From Candidatus Poribacteria bacterium (GTDB taxonomy: Bacteria; Poribacteria; WGA-4E; WGA-3G), in NCBI GenBank assembly GCA_012271015.1, contig JAAXHD010000189.1:1-45911 (forward strand): a stretch of 45,911 nucleotides of DNA. Reading direction: 5' to 3'. Position numbers and translations under genes: made by a program. Below are positions 8,686-16,567 of this stretch, piece by piece. How positions within the stretch are numbered: the first letter of the stretch is position 1; the number at the start of each line of letters is the position of its first letter. Below the pieces are notes generated by a model. It did no database searches. It had not been told where the DNA came from and saw nothing but the letters and a program-made list of their open reading frames with translations.

Positions 8686-8742
8686 CAAAGGTTTTCAAGA
8701 AAAAACATCAGATTAGGACACCCATTACAGGATTTTTAAAGG

Positions 8743-9717
8743 TCAGTTGCCGAAATTTTGTGCGATAAGCACCAAATCCAAAACGTTAACAGTGCCATCG
8801 CTTGTGAGATCTGCGTCAGAATCGGATTCTCCCAAGCGAGCAGCTACGAAAGTGAGGTCCAAGATATTCACAACACCATCTCCTGTCACATCGTAAGGTA
8901 CCGTTTCAGGCATAACTTCCTCCTCAGGAAGTGTTTCGGGTGTAACATCTTCCTCCGGTGACGGTTCGGATATAGTATCTTCCGCAGGAGGTGTTTCGGG
9001 TGTAACATCTTCCTCTGTAGTTTCAGGTTCCTCAGGCACGGTTAGCAGATTGGAGCTTACCAACTTAAAGATTAAGCCATCGCTGTTTTCGTACTGAATA
9101 GGACCTATATCAGGGGCGAACCATTGATAAGTAGTTGAATCAATATCGAGGTTTAGGAATCCACCCCTAGCAGTGAGACGTAAATCTAATTGGACCTTCG
9201 CACAGTTCTGGAACGTTCCAGCGGGTGTGACGACCTCCTCAAACCCAACGACTTCCAAATCCGTGGTGCTTTTCCCAGGTATTGTGAGTCCGACTATTAA
9301 TTTTGCTTCCGCATCCGCGGCTATCTGCCATTTATCCGCTAGTTCTAATTGTAACGGAAAAAAAGTAACGGGCGTTGAAAAATCCGCAGTCAACGTAGCG
9401 ACAGCGTCTTCTAAGATGATTCTATGCAGTTTAATAGCATCGCTATCAACAGTCAAAAAGTACTGGTCAGTCTCAGACTCGCCAGTACTGAGTTCCTCAG
9501 TCGTAATTTTCAATAAGATACGCTCTTCACCGTCATCAGTTTCAGATGTCTCAAGCGTATAAGTGCTTCGTTCTACACCATCAACACTCTCTAAAACCCA
9601 CGTATTCCCGATGTCCGCTGGGTAATAATTCTGTGCTGCCGCTGTAAGCAGAAAAGAATAAGCGAAACTTATGAGCAGAACTGGCTTGAGCCAAGATAAA
9701 AATACGGTCTTTTTCAT
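8743..9717 (-). CDS. Secreted NYYP-domain protein with acidic linker and dockerin-like repeats
   Basis: A 324-residue exported protein, third of the tandem paralogues. The signal peptide spans about 1-28. The NYYP domain (29-225) has the same landmarks as its neighbours, including VVTPAGTFQNCAKV and YQWFAPDIGPIQYE. A Glu/Pro/Thr-rich linker (228-272) is built of repeated EEDVTPET units. Two dockerin type I-like repeats close the protein: DVTGDGVVNILDL (276-288) and DLTSDGTVNVLDL (303-315). The ATG at 9717 has AAGGAG at a good distance. It differs from the 268-residue paralogue mainly by the inserted linker. The ligand of the NYYP domain is unknown. Confidence 0.88.
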   Translation of the reverse strand: MKKTVFLSWLKPVLLISFAYSFLLTAAAQNYYPADIGNTWVLESVDGVERSTYTLETSETDDGEERILLKITTEELSTGESETDQYFLTVDSDAIKLHRIILEDAVATLTADFSTPVTFFPLQLELADKWQIAADAEAKLIVGLTIPGKSTTDLEVVGFEEVVTPAGTFQNCAKVQLDLRLTARGGFLNLDIDSTTYQWFAPDIGPIQYENSDGLIFKLVSSNLLTVPEEPETTEEDVTPETPPAEDTISEPSPEEDVTPETLPEEEVMPETVPYDVTGDGVVNILDLTFVAARLGESDSDADLTSDGTVNVLDLVLIAQNFGN

Positions 9718-9759
9718 ATTTCAATTCTCCTTACGCCATTTGTCACAAGCCAATAGATC

Positions 9760-9880
9760 AGGACTTACGCAAAATAAGGCATTCCGTTTATTACGATGGT
9801 AGGACCTGTAGACGTAAGTGTGAGTTAGCACCCTCTACATCGCACAAACTGACAGTTTATACTACAGTGCGTAAGTCCTA
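9760..9880. mobile_element. MITE-like element, family 1, copy 1
   Basis: About 120 bp bounded by perfect 12-bp inverted ends AGGACTTACGCA and TGCGTAAGTCCT. It has no coding capacity. The interior differs from copies 2 and 3, which share the CCTTATCAGGGGGACTTTAA segment. Confidence 0.75.
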
Positions 9881-9928
9881 TAGGTATAAAATTCCAACGA
9901 ATGCCAATTTTCAACGCCACCCATTCTG

Positions 9929-9957
9929 TTGACTTTTTCCAAGCTTCGTGTGATAAT
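9929..9957 (+). promoter_or_regulatory. Promoter of the SDR gene
   Basis: TTGACT (9929-9934) and GATAAT (9952-9957) are separated by 17 bases. The leader to the ATG at 10058 is roughly 95 bases. Confidence 0.52.
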
Positions 9958-10057
9958 ACGAGTATATTACTATATTTGTTGCAATTTTGCAAATAAAGAA
10001 TAGAGCGCAGGCTTGACTTGACTGCGTGCCAGAAAAAACAGTAAAAGGAGAATATAG

Positions 10058-10789
10058 ATGCGTTTAGAAGGACAGGTTGCGATCGTTACAGGGGGTGGAG
10101 GCGGTATTGGGAAAGCAACATGTCTCGCGTTCGCCAAAGAAGGTGCGGATATTGTCATCCCTGAAGTAAATATGGCGAATGCGGAAGCGGCTTCAGGAGA
10201 AATAGCTGCGCTCGGTAGGCAATGTCGGGTGATTAAAACGGATGTAGCGAATGGCGACTCCGTGCGTAAGATGGTTCAGGAAACACTTGACACATTCGGA
10301 CGGATCGATATTTTAGTCAATAATGCCGGTATTTTTAGTTATACGCGTATCGATGCCTGCACGGAAGCGGAATGGGATCGGATGATGGCTGTGAACCTCA
10401 AAGGTCCGTTCCTTTGTTCACAGGCAGTTATGGAAACGATGAAGACCCAACGCTCTGGACGGATCATCAATCTCGGTTCGTTGGCGGGACAGGTCGGCGG
10501 TTTGGTCGCTTCTGCTCCGTATTCCGCTTCAAAAGCGGGTGTCATGTGTCTGACGAAATCGTTGGCAGTTGTGCTTGGAGAGTACGGAATTACGGTGAAT
10601 TCCATCGCACCCGGAGTAGCGGCAACGGAGATGACGGAAAACCATCCCGATATGACAGACCGGATTCCATTAGGACGGGTCGCTGATGCTTCAGAAATAG
10701 CAACGGCTATCCTCTTTCTCGCCTCGGAAGAGGGACAGTATGTGACTGGGGCGACACTCGATGTCAACGGTGGGATACGAATGGCTTAA
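10058..10789 (+). CDS. Short-chain dehydrogenase/reductase, FabG-like
   Basis: A 243-residue classical SDR that uses NAD(P)(H) to interconvert an alcohol and a ketone. The cofactor motif TGGGGGIG spans residues 11-18, the NNAG motif 88-91, and the catalytic residues are N113, S141, Y155 and K159 (YSASK). It ends with the family's GGxxxTG-like turn and VNGG. The ATG at 10058 has AAAAGGAG at good spacing. It resembles 3-oxoacyl-ACP reductases, but there are no fatty-acid genes nearby. The adjacent aldo/keto reductase makes a sugar or small-carbonyl substrate more likely. Substrate specificity is not readable. Confidence 0.93.
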   Translation: MRLEGQVAIVTGGGGGIGKATCLAFAKEGADIVIPEVNMANAEAASGEIAALGRQCRVIKTDVANGDSVRKMVQETLDTFGRIDILVNNAGIFSYTRIDACTEAEWDRMMAVNLKGPFLCSQAVMETMKTQRSGRIINLGSLAGQVGGLVASAPYSASKAGVMCLTKSLAVVLGEYGITVNSIAPGVAATEMTENHPDMTDRIPLGRVADASEIATAILFLASEEGQYVTGATLDVNGGIRMA

Positions 10790-10792
10790 GTA

Positions 10793-10826
10793 GTTGTCAG
10801 TTATCAGTTATCGGTTGTCAGTTAAG
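10793..10826. repeat. Heptamer repeat tract GTTGTCAGTTATCAGTTATC
   Basis: Tandem 7-base units (TCAGTTA, TCAGTTA, TCGGTTG, TCAGTTA) directly after the SDR stop codon. Confidence 0.75.
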
Positions 10827-10942
10827 AGGGTTTTCGGTAACAATCCACCGTGTCCTGGATATTCCCACTTAGATTTAAGTTGTTACAAAAGCACCTCTTT
10901 ACCGACCACCGATCGTCGATAGGCATAAAAAGGAGAAAATAT

Positions 10943-11944
10943 ATGGAATATAGAACACTTGGACGCGCAGGCGTAAAAGTCTCGCCGCTCTGTCTCGGTA
11001 CAATGATGTTCGGGGGACCGACGAATGAAAAGGATTCAATTCGGATTATCCACAAGGCTTTAGACGCGGGCATTAATTTTATGGACACCGCGAACGTCTA
11101 TAACGACGGTGAATCGGAACGGATTATCGGGAAAGCCGTTCGCGAAAACCGAGAGAATTGGGTCATTGCCACGAAAGTTCACGGCAATATGGGAGATGAT
11201 GTGAATGCGGCAGGCTCACACCGGTTTCATATCATGTCGGCAGTTGAAGCGAGCCTGAAACGTCTTGACACAGACCACATCGATGTCTATTACTTACACC
11301 GCTGGGATGCCTCCACGCGAATTGCGGAATCGTTACGGGCTTTGGACGATTGCGTGCGACAGGGGAAGGTGCGTTACATTGCCTGTTCCAACTTTCAGGC
11401 GTGGCGCATCTGTGAAGCACTCTGGACAAGCGAAAAACAGGGACTGGAAGCGTTCGTATGCGTTCAACCGCTCTACAATATTGTTAACCGAGATCCTGAG
11501 GTAGAGTTGTTGCCGTTCTGTGAGCAGTATGGTGTGGGGGTTGTGCCGTATAGTCCGTTGGCACGAGGCGTACTGGCTGGAAAGTATCTGTCCGGCAAAA
11601 AGCCGCCAGCGGGTTCAAGAGCCGCTCGCAAGGATAGACGAATTTTGCAGACGGAACTCCGCGAGGAGAGTTATGAAGTTGCACAAAACCTCAAACCACT
11701 CGCAGATGCGCACGGTAAAACTTTGACGCAATTTTCATTGGCGTGGGTGTTGGCAAATCCGATCATTACCTCTGCTATCGTCGGACCCCGGACAATGAAA
11801 CAATTAGAGGATAACTTGGGGTGTTTAGATTGCACGCTAACGGAAACCGACGAGGCAACGATCAACGAATTGGTCCCACCCGGAGAACACACCGGTAAAG
11901 GGTATAACGATCCGGCGTATCCGGTGCTGGGACGGTTCGCATAA
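10943..11944 (+). CDS. Aldo/keto reductase
   Basis: A 333-residue NADPH-dependent aldo/keto reductase with a TIM-barrel fold. The catalytic tetrad is visible: D48 and Y53 (DTANVY), K78 (IATKVHG) and H119 (YYLHRWD). Other family motifs are the GxSN-like ACSNF turn, YNIVNR, YSPLARGVLAGKY and the C-terminal IVGPRTMKQLEDNL cofactor loop. The start at ATG 10943 is chosen because AAAAGGAG lies 6-13 bases upstream; the frame itself is open from 10850. It resembles the YghZ/Tas-like branch acting on aldehydes or sugars. It probably follows the SDR gene functionally, but 150 bases and a repeat tract separate them. Confidence 0.93.
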   Translation: MEYRTLGRAGVKVSPLCLGTMMFGGPTNEKDSIRIIHKALDAGINFMDTANVYNDGESERIIGKAVRENRENWVIATKVHGNMGDDVNAAGSHRFHIMSAVEASLKRLDTDHIDVYYLHRWDASTRIAESLRALDDCVRQGKVRYIACSNFQAWRICEALWTSEKQGLEAFVCVQPLYNIVNRDPEVELLPFCEQYGVGVVPYSPLARGVLAGKYLSGKKPPAGSRAARKDRRILQTELREESYEVAQNLKPLADAHGKTLTQFSLAWVLANPIITSAIVGPRTMKQLEDNLGCLDCTLTETDEATINELVPPGEHTGKGYNDPAYPVLGRFA

Positions 11945-11973
11945 GGTTGACCGTGAAATGCTATAAACATGCC

Positions 11974-11999
11974 GCCCTTACAGGGCTGAATCGTTTTTT
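11974..11999 (+). terminator. Weak terminator after the aldo/keto reductase
   Basis: A 5-bp stem GCCCT/AGGGC with a 3-base loop, followed a few bases later by six T residues. The stem is short, so the call is tentative. Confidence 0.35.
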
Positions 12000-12097
12000 C
12001 CAACGCCTTTCTATAAACATAATGAAGAAACACCCAAGCAGATAAACCTTATAGGACTCAAGAAGGGTTTAGAGGAGGCACGGTTTGGAGCTAGCCT

Positions 12098-12123
12098 CGG
12101 TGCGGTTAGAAACCGCACCTATG
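12098..12123. repeat. REP-like palindrome (GGTGCGGTTAGAAACCGCACC)
   Basis: Inverted repeat GGTGCGGTT-AGA-AACCGCACC with a CTAT tail, in the convergent intergenic region. Confidence 0.65.
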
Positions 12124-12168
12124 CGCTGGACGGGTTGGATTAAAGGGTTCAAGACAACGTTCCTTGGC

Positions 12169-13044
12169 TTACCTTAACCACGGTAAGATTCTGGAGAAAG
12201 CACGGGAATGCTCCTTGACGAGGAAGAAATTTCTTTTCGGTGAGTCAGAAAGTTTCTTACATCGCCGGAGAGAATACTTCTTGATTTCATAAAGTTGATA
12301 CCCTAAATCTGCAACGTAATTTTCTACCTCTCCGAACAGAGTACGATTCGCCTCACCAACATCTTTCAATTCCGCCATTAGAAGAGGCGCGTGCGTTTTT
12401 AAGTAGTGTTCACCACCGCGTAACACCTCTAACTGATACCCTTCTACATCAATCTTAATGAAATCCGGAACCGGGAGTTCGCGGGCGAGGCTGTCAATCG
12501 TGTCAAGCATTACGCGTTCCGATACCGCACGTCCATTGGCATACTTTAAGGAAGCGGTGCCTTCGGCAAGTCCCGCCTCAGAATAGTAGAGGGATCGCTG
12601 CTCTGCTTTGTCGCTGAGTCCCTTATTGACAACAGTAACATTTGCAAAACGATTCAGAGAGACATTCTCACGGAGATAGCCACAGGTGCGTAACGCGGGT
12701 TCAAAAGCAACGACAGTGCCAGCATCTTCAACCTGGGAGGCGAGGAGACACGTATAAAATCCGATGTTCGCTCCGATGTCCCAACAGATGTCGCCCGGCT
12801 GAATAATTTTCAGGAGCTTGGTAACGACATGCCTCTCATCATGTGTACCGTAAAAATAGAGATACCGGTGCTCAGGGTTCGCTAAATTGGCTTTCAATCG
12901 GAATCCGTACTTGCTCTCAAAAACAGCGATCGGGTCCTCAGGTGTAATCAAATCCCTTGTTAGGTTCAAGAGCAAACGCTTCCCATCAGTGATTGGACAC
13001 CACCGAAGGTAACTACGGACAAGATAATTGAGTTGCAGGTTCAT
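12169..13044 (-). CDS. FkbM family methyltransferase
   Basis: A 291-residue SAM-dependent methyltransferase of the FkbM type, which generally O-methylates sugars or polyketides. The SAM-binding motif I is DIGANIGFYTCLLAS, followed by VVAFEP, and the family motif FIKIDVEGYQLEVLRGGE. The ATG at 13044 overlaps the stop codon of the PhyH gene (ATGA), so the two are translationally coupled; a GTG two codons upstream is also possible. Pairing with a hydroxylase suggests sequential hydroxylation and methylation of one metabolite, or modification of a surface glycan. That pathway link is inference. Confidence 0.9.
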   Translation of the reverse strand: MNLQLNYLVRSYLRWCPITDGKRLLLNLTRDLITPEDPIAVFESKYGFRLKANLANPEHRYLYFYGTHDERHVVTKLLKIIQPGDICWDIGANIGFYTCLLASQVEDAGTVVAFEPALRTCGYLRENVSLNRFANVTVVNKGLSDKAEQRSLYYSEAGLAEGTASLKYANGRAVSERVMLDTIDSLARELPVPDFIKIDVEGYQLEVLRGGEHYLKTHAPLLMAELKDVGEANRTLFGEVENYVADLGYQLYEIKKYSLRRCKKLSDSPKRNFFLVKEHSRAFSRILPWLR

Positions 13045-13859
13045 CCCCACGCTTCAAGTCCCAGTAGTTTTTTGCCGAGATCCGTCAGATATGCGGTTTC
13101 GCCTGAATCATGTTCTTTTTCCGGGCGTTCGCCACTGAACCCCGCCATGCGTTCTTTCCATGCGTTGATACGGCGTTCGCGTGATTCGGGATTCGCTTCA
13201 CCTGTGGGAGACATAGTGATGTACTGTGCGACACGTGGTGCATCGGCAGTGTTGATGCCCGCACTATGCGGCAACGCGCTGTGCCAAATAACGAGATCCC
13301 CGGCTTTTCCGGGTACTGGTACAGCACCGAGTGCCACTAAATCTTGTTGCCTTGGGTCGGCATCTTCTGGAAGACTCTTTATCCACGCCTCAATTTTATT
13401 GTGGAATCCAGGGACACACGTAAACGCTCCCTGATTGGCGGCAGTATCGGTAAGATAAAGCACACCTTGGACGTGGAATCGGAAAGGGATGTCCACAGAC
13501 GCATCCCAGTGGAGACCTAAGTTTGTCCGTTCAAATTTTCCGGAAAGATTGGGCGGACTCATGCTGGCACGGTCGAAACTCACCCACAATTTCTCAGTTC
13601 CCCAAATCTCTGAGAACGCCTGATGTACACGCGGGTGTTGGCGCGTTGCCCATAGTGCGGGGTGCTGATAGATTTCTACCATGATGCTTTTACGGGGCGG
13701 GTCGGGATACCAAGTATCAGGGTCGTCGGCATTCATCTCAAGGAAGTCCCAGACGGCTTGTGCCGTATTTTGTATCAACTCTGCGGGTGCCGCATCACGG
13801 ATGACGACATAACCGTTTTCTTCCCAGAAAGCGCGATCTTCAGAACTCAAAACAGCCAC
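13041..13859 (-). CDS. Phytanoyl-CoA dioxygenase (PhyH) family protein
   Basis: A 272-residue Fe(II)/2-oxoglutarate-dependent oxygenase. The iron ligands appear as H117 and D119 in LHWDAS and H198 in ALPHSAGIN, with R209 positioned to bind 2-oxoglutarate. GTG at 13859 is the start, with AAGGAG about 8 bases upstream. It is the first gene of a two-gene unit with the FkbM methyltransferase (4-base overlap). PhyH paralogues hydroxylate diverse small molecules and are strikingly abundant in Poribacteria. The substrate is unknown. Confidence 0.9.
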   Translation of the reverse strand: MAVLSSEDRAFWEENGYVVIRDAAPAELIQNTAQAVWDFLEMNADDPDTWYPDPPRKSIMVEIYQHPALWATRQHPRVHQAFSEIWGTEKLWVSFDRASMSPPNLSGKFERTNLGLHWDASVDIPFRFHVQGVLYLTDTAANQGAFTCVPGFHNKIEAWIKSLPEDADPRQQDLVALGAVPVPGKAGDLVIWHSALPHSAGINTADAPRVAQYITMSPTGEANPESRERRINAWKERMAGFSGERPEKEHDSGETAYLTDLGKKLLGLEAWG

Positions 13860-14122
13860 TTTTAATTTCTCCTTGCGGGTAAATGAGAGACGTTGGAACT
13901 ATCAGATGCGTTCCTTAAATCCGCCCTCCATTACATTACGGGCTACGGGTTTTGATGCTATCTCAACACAAGTTGCCACTTACTCATACACATAGCACTC
14001 CAGAATCAGGTGATCTGGAACGCTAATTGTCTGAACCGGGATTCATGTGATTCAATGATTTACAAGATCATAGTCCCTTCTTGAGTGAAGACTGTTCTTT
14101 ATAGAATTACCTAAATATTTTC

Positions 14123-14305
14123 AGGACTTACGCAAAGTGTGTAAAAAAGCAATATATTTCACCCAAAAAGGCGTTATTTCAGTGATTTAACCCCCTAAAG
14201 AATCAGAATCAACGGTATGAATGCGAATCAACGGTATGAAGGTTCTCCGTATGGCATTCCCCGCCCCTTATCAGGGGGACTTTAAGAGGAACTGCGTAAG
14301 TCCTA
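14123..14305. mobile_element. MITE-like element, family 1, copy 2
   Basis: About 183 bp bounded by AGGACTTACGCAAA and TGCGTAAGTCCT. Its interior carries a duplicated GAATCAACGGTATGAA, the sequence also found inside the family 2 elements, plus CCTTATCAGGGGGACTTTAA shared with copy 3. Confidence 0.75.
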
Positions 14306-14350
14306 TATTTTATTATAGTAAAGTTTAGAATTAATTGGACACTCCACACC

Positions 14351-14375
14351 GGCGAGGTTAGAAACCTCGCCTACC
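14351..14375. repeat. REP-like palindrome (GGCGAGGTTAGAAACCTCGCC)
   Basis: Perfect inverted repeat GGCGAGGTT-AGA-AACCTCGCC followed by TACC. Confidence 0.65.
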
Positions 14376-14527
14376 GGGGAAGGGAGCATGTCTATTTATT
14401 TTTAGGATCCACTATAAACTTCATACGGGGTGAAGAAAAGGTTCAAAAACTTATTTAACCGTCTATGCAGCAACTCGGATTATTGTACAGAAACCCTCGG
14501 TTAGGAGATTTAGATATTATTAATATT

Positions 14528-14986
14528 TTACCCTAACCGGCGTAAAAAAGCAGAAAGAAAAATAACGATCAATCCTAAAACTACGGTGAGGTTGAGCCAG
14601 GGTGTTGGTTTCTTCTGAAATACATCAAAGACGGGATACGGAAATGTCAGGACAATTGCTAATGTAAATATCAAAAAGACGATAAAAAGTTTCACACCCA
14701 AGACGAGGATATAGAGTGAGTAATCTGATACAAATGATCCCGTAGCGGCAATTGCACGGGCGGCGCGAAAGAAGGTGATGAAATTATATAATCCCGATAT
14801 GAGGACGGTCAACAATGCTGTCCAGACAATACCACTGAAGCGTCTCAATGCGGACGAGACCAATGCTTCCGGTTTCGGAAACCGCTTAGCAATCGGGAGT
14901 AAGACAACGCGAAAAAAAAAGAACCCGCCTATCATCAGGACGACGGAGCCGACATGTATCCATTGCATCAAGGATTTCAAAAGCAT
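14528..14986 (-). CDS. CopD-like four-helix integral membrane protein
   Basis: A 152-residue protein with four hydrophobic segments (about 8-28, 52-72, 88-112 and 130-147). The opening LMQWIHVGSVVLMIGGFFFF resembles the first helix of CopD/YebZ-family copper-resistance membrane proteins, in which a His in that helix is conserved (here H11). The rest is too short for full-length CopD (about 290 residues), so it is better seen as a half-size relative. No strong Shine-Dalgarno precedes ATG 14986. It is a single gene lying between two copies of the same mobile repeat. Role in metal handling is only a possibility. Confidence 0.72.
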   Translation of the reverse strand: MLLKSLMQWIHVGSVVLMIGGFFFFRVVLLPIAKRFPKPEALVSSALRRFSGIVWTALLTVLISGLYNFITFFRAARAIAATGSFVSDYSLYILVLGVKLFIVFLIFTLAIVLTFPYPVFDVFQKKPTPWLNLTVVLGLIVIFLSAFLRRLG

Positions 14987-15323
14987 TTCTTGAGAATGTT
15001 TATATAATAGGACTTACGCAAAATGAGCAAATATCGGGCCTTTAGACGCAAAAAGCCGTAATTTTCGTCTTTTAAACCCCCTAAATCCCCCTTATCAGGG
15101 GACTTTAAGAGGGAATGCGTAAGTCCTATAAAAGATTTGCTGATACTGTCTAAAAGCTTTAGAATCCGATAGACACACCAGAACTTAATTGTATTTACGT
15201 CCTCTCGGATGTAGATTGAACTGACGCTAAAGTACTAAAGACCTTATGGCAGAAGGGCAGCCGGTTTCGCCTACCAACTACCCTTCTCCATTTTCTCGTT
15301 CTTATGTTCCAGCCGTTGCGATG
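14987..15323. other. Intergenic interval with MITE copy 3
   Basis: Contains the third AGGACTTACGCA element (15009-15128). The rest shows no gene, and a plus-strand frame from 15246 is only the antisense shadow of the small Cys-rich gene. Confidence 0.6.
15009..15128. mobile_element. MITE-like element, family 1, copy 3
   Basis: About 120 bp bounded by AGGACTTACGCAAA and TGCGTAAGTCCT. The interior has the CCCCCTAAATCCCCCTTATC and GGGGACTTTAAGAGG blocks. Confidence 0.78.
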
Positions 15324-15563
15324 TTACACCACTGGCTTACCACCAACAGGATTAAAGCAGTCGCGCGACTGCTTGCAAGCGTCTGGCGACACAAATTGGT
15401 CATCGGGTCCTACATCTTGCATGGTGCAATTGCACCAATAGTGCGAACCGGGATTGTTTTCAACGAGGTTCTGCAAGTTGCCGCCCGGAATATAAATCGC
15501 CTTCGTCCGAAGATACTGACATATCGGGCGATTAAAGATCGGAAGTGCTTTTCCTTGTAACAT
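15324..15563 (-). CDS. Small cysteine-rich protein at the end of the Pao operon
   Basis: A 79-residue protein I cannot assign to a named family. The ATG at 15563 has AAAGGAG at ideal spacing and begins 12 bases after the FAD-subunit gene, so it is very likely the last cistron of the aldehyde oxidoreductase operon. Five cysteines stand out: C15, the pair C44/C46 in YWCNCTMQD, C63 and C69 (ACKQSRDC). The layout suggests metal or Fe-S binding. E. coli paoABC is followed by the chaperone gene paoD; this product is far too small and unlike it. It may be an accessory or maturation factor. Confidence 0.75.
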   Translation of the reverse strand: MLQGKALPIFNRPICQYLRTKAIYIPGGNLQNLVENNPGSHYWCNCTMQDVGPDDQFVSPDACKQSRDCFNPVGGKPVV

Positions 15564-15575
15564 ATCAATACTCCT

Positions 15576-16556
15576 TTAGCTTGCAGCCATCATCGCGGCG
15601 CGGCTGACGAGATTCTGTGTTAAGGTCACCTTGTACGCGTTGTCGTTCATGGGTTGTGCGTCGATGACAGCCTCGGCACCAGCCTGCTGGCTCACCGATT
15701 CGTCGATCATTTTGCCGGTGACCGCCGCTTCAGCCTCTTTAGAACGCCAAGGCGCAGGTGCAACTCCACCGAGAACGATACTGGCGGTTTTACAGGTTTT
15801 CCCGTCCATCTCAAAAACGCCAGCAACGCTTGATAACGCGAAGTCGGGAGCACCCTTCTCACGCGCTTTTAAATAGAAACTCCTTGTATTCGGCTTCGGT
15901 GCCGGGACGCTGACCTCAACGACAATTTCGTTGGGTTCCAGCACGTTTTCCCGGAACGGATTTGCCGCCGGCAAGGTAAAGAATTCCTCAAGCGACATGC
16001 TCTTCTCGCCTTCAGGTCCGACGATTTTGACCGATGCCCCCAAGGCAATCAACGCTGGTGCGAGATCCGAAGGGTGGACAATGTAGACAGGATCGCCACC
16101 GAGGATCGCGTGATATTTGCTCAAACCATCAACAGCATAACAGATGTCTCCACCTTTTTTGAGGCAATCGGTGGCTTCATCGCGGTAGTACCAACACCGC
16201 GGACGCTGGCAGAGATTTCCGCCGAGTGTCCCGACGTTCCGAATCTGTGGTGTCGCAACGGAACCCGCCGCCTGCGACAGAACGGTATAGTGATGTTGGA
16301 TAGTCGGATGCATAGAGATGTCAGCGACAGTGGCTAACGCACCGATTCTCAAGCCTGATGCATCAGCCTCAATGCTATCCATACCGGGTAGCGTCTTGAG
16401 GTTAATGAGTGTCTTGGGAGTCTCAATATACTCTTTGAGTTCCGCAAGCAGATCCGTGCCGCCGGCGATAAGCATAACTTCACCCCATCCGCTTTCACTC
16501 AGGAGAGAAGTGACCTGCTCCAGACTGGTAGCGTTAACGTAACTGAATTTTTCCAT
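15576..16556 (-). CDS. FAD-binding subunit of a molybdenum aldehyde oxidoreductase (PaoB-like)
   Basis: A 326-residue medium subunit of the xanthine oxidase family. It shuttles electrons from the 2Fe-2S subunit through FAD. The FAD motif AGGTDLLAEL lies near residues 31-40 and TLGGNLCQ at 110-117. Cys residues C116, C121, C131 and C139 form an insertion matching the extra [4Fe-4S] site of PaoB (YagS) and 4-hydroxybenzoyl-CoA reductase, which sets it apart from CoxM-type subunits. The ATG at 16556 has GGAG upstream and follows the Mo-subunit gene by 11 bases. The electron acceptor is unknown. Confidence 0.93.
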   Translation of the reverse strand: MEKFSYVNATSLEQVTSLLSESGWGEVMLIAGGTDLLAELKEYIETPKTLINLKTLPGMDSIEADASGLRIGALATVADISMHPTIQHHYTVLSQAAGSVATPQIRNVGTLGGNLCQRPRCWYYRDEATDCLKKGGDICYAVDGLSKYHAILGGDPVYIVHPSDLAPALIALGASVKIVGPEGEKSMSLEEFFTLPAANPFRENVLEPNEIVVEVSVPAPKPNTRSFYLKAREKGAPDFALSSVAGVFEMDGKTCKTASIVLGGVAPAPWRSKEAEAAVTGKMIDESVSQQAGAEAVIDAQPMNDNAYKVTLTQNLVSRAAMMAAS

Positions 16557-16567
16557 TGCTTATCTCC

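Larger units (their letters stand above)
9718..10057. other. Intergenic region with MITE copy 1 and the SDR promoter
   Basis: No gene is supported here. It holds the first AGGACTTACGCA element (9760-9880) and the promoter at 9929-9957. Confidence 0.7.
13860..14527. other. Gene-free interval of about 670 bases
   Basis: No open frame here looks like a gene. The interval holds the family 1 element copy 2 (14123-14305), a REP-like palindrome (14351-14375) and a TAGTAAAGTTTAGAATTAAT stretch near 14323 that resembles repeat ends elsewhere in the window. Confidence 0.65.

Noticed and set aside
10339-10767. 142-codon minus-strand frame
   Set aside because: Antisense to the SDR gene, whose catalytic motifs and ribosome binding site are clear.
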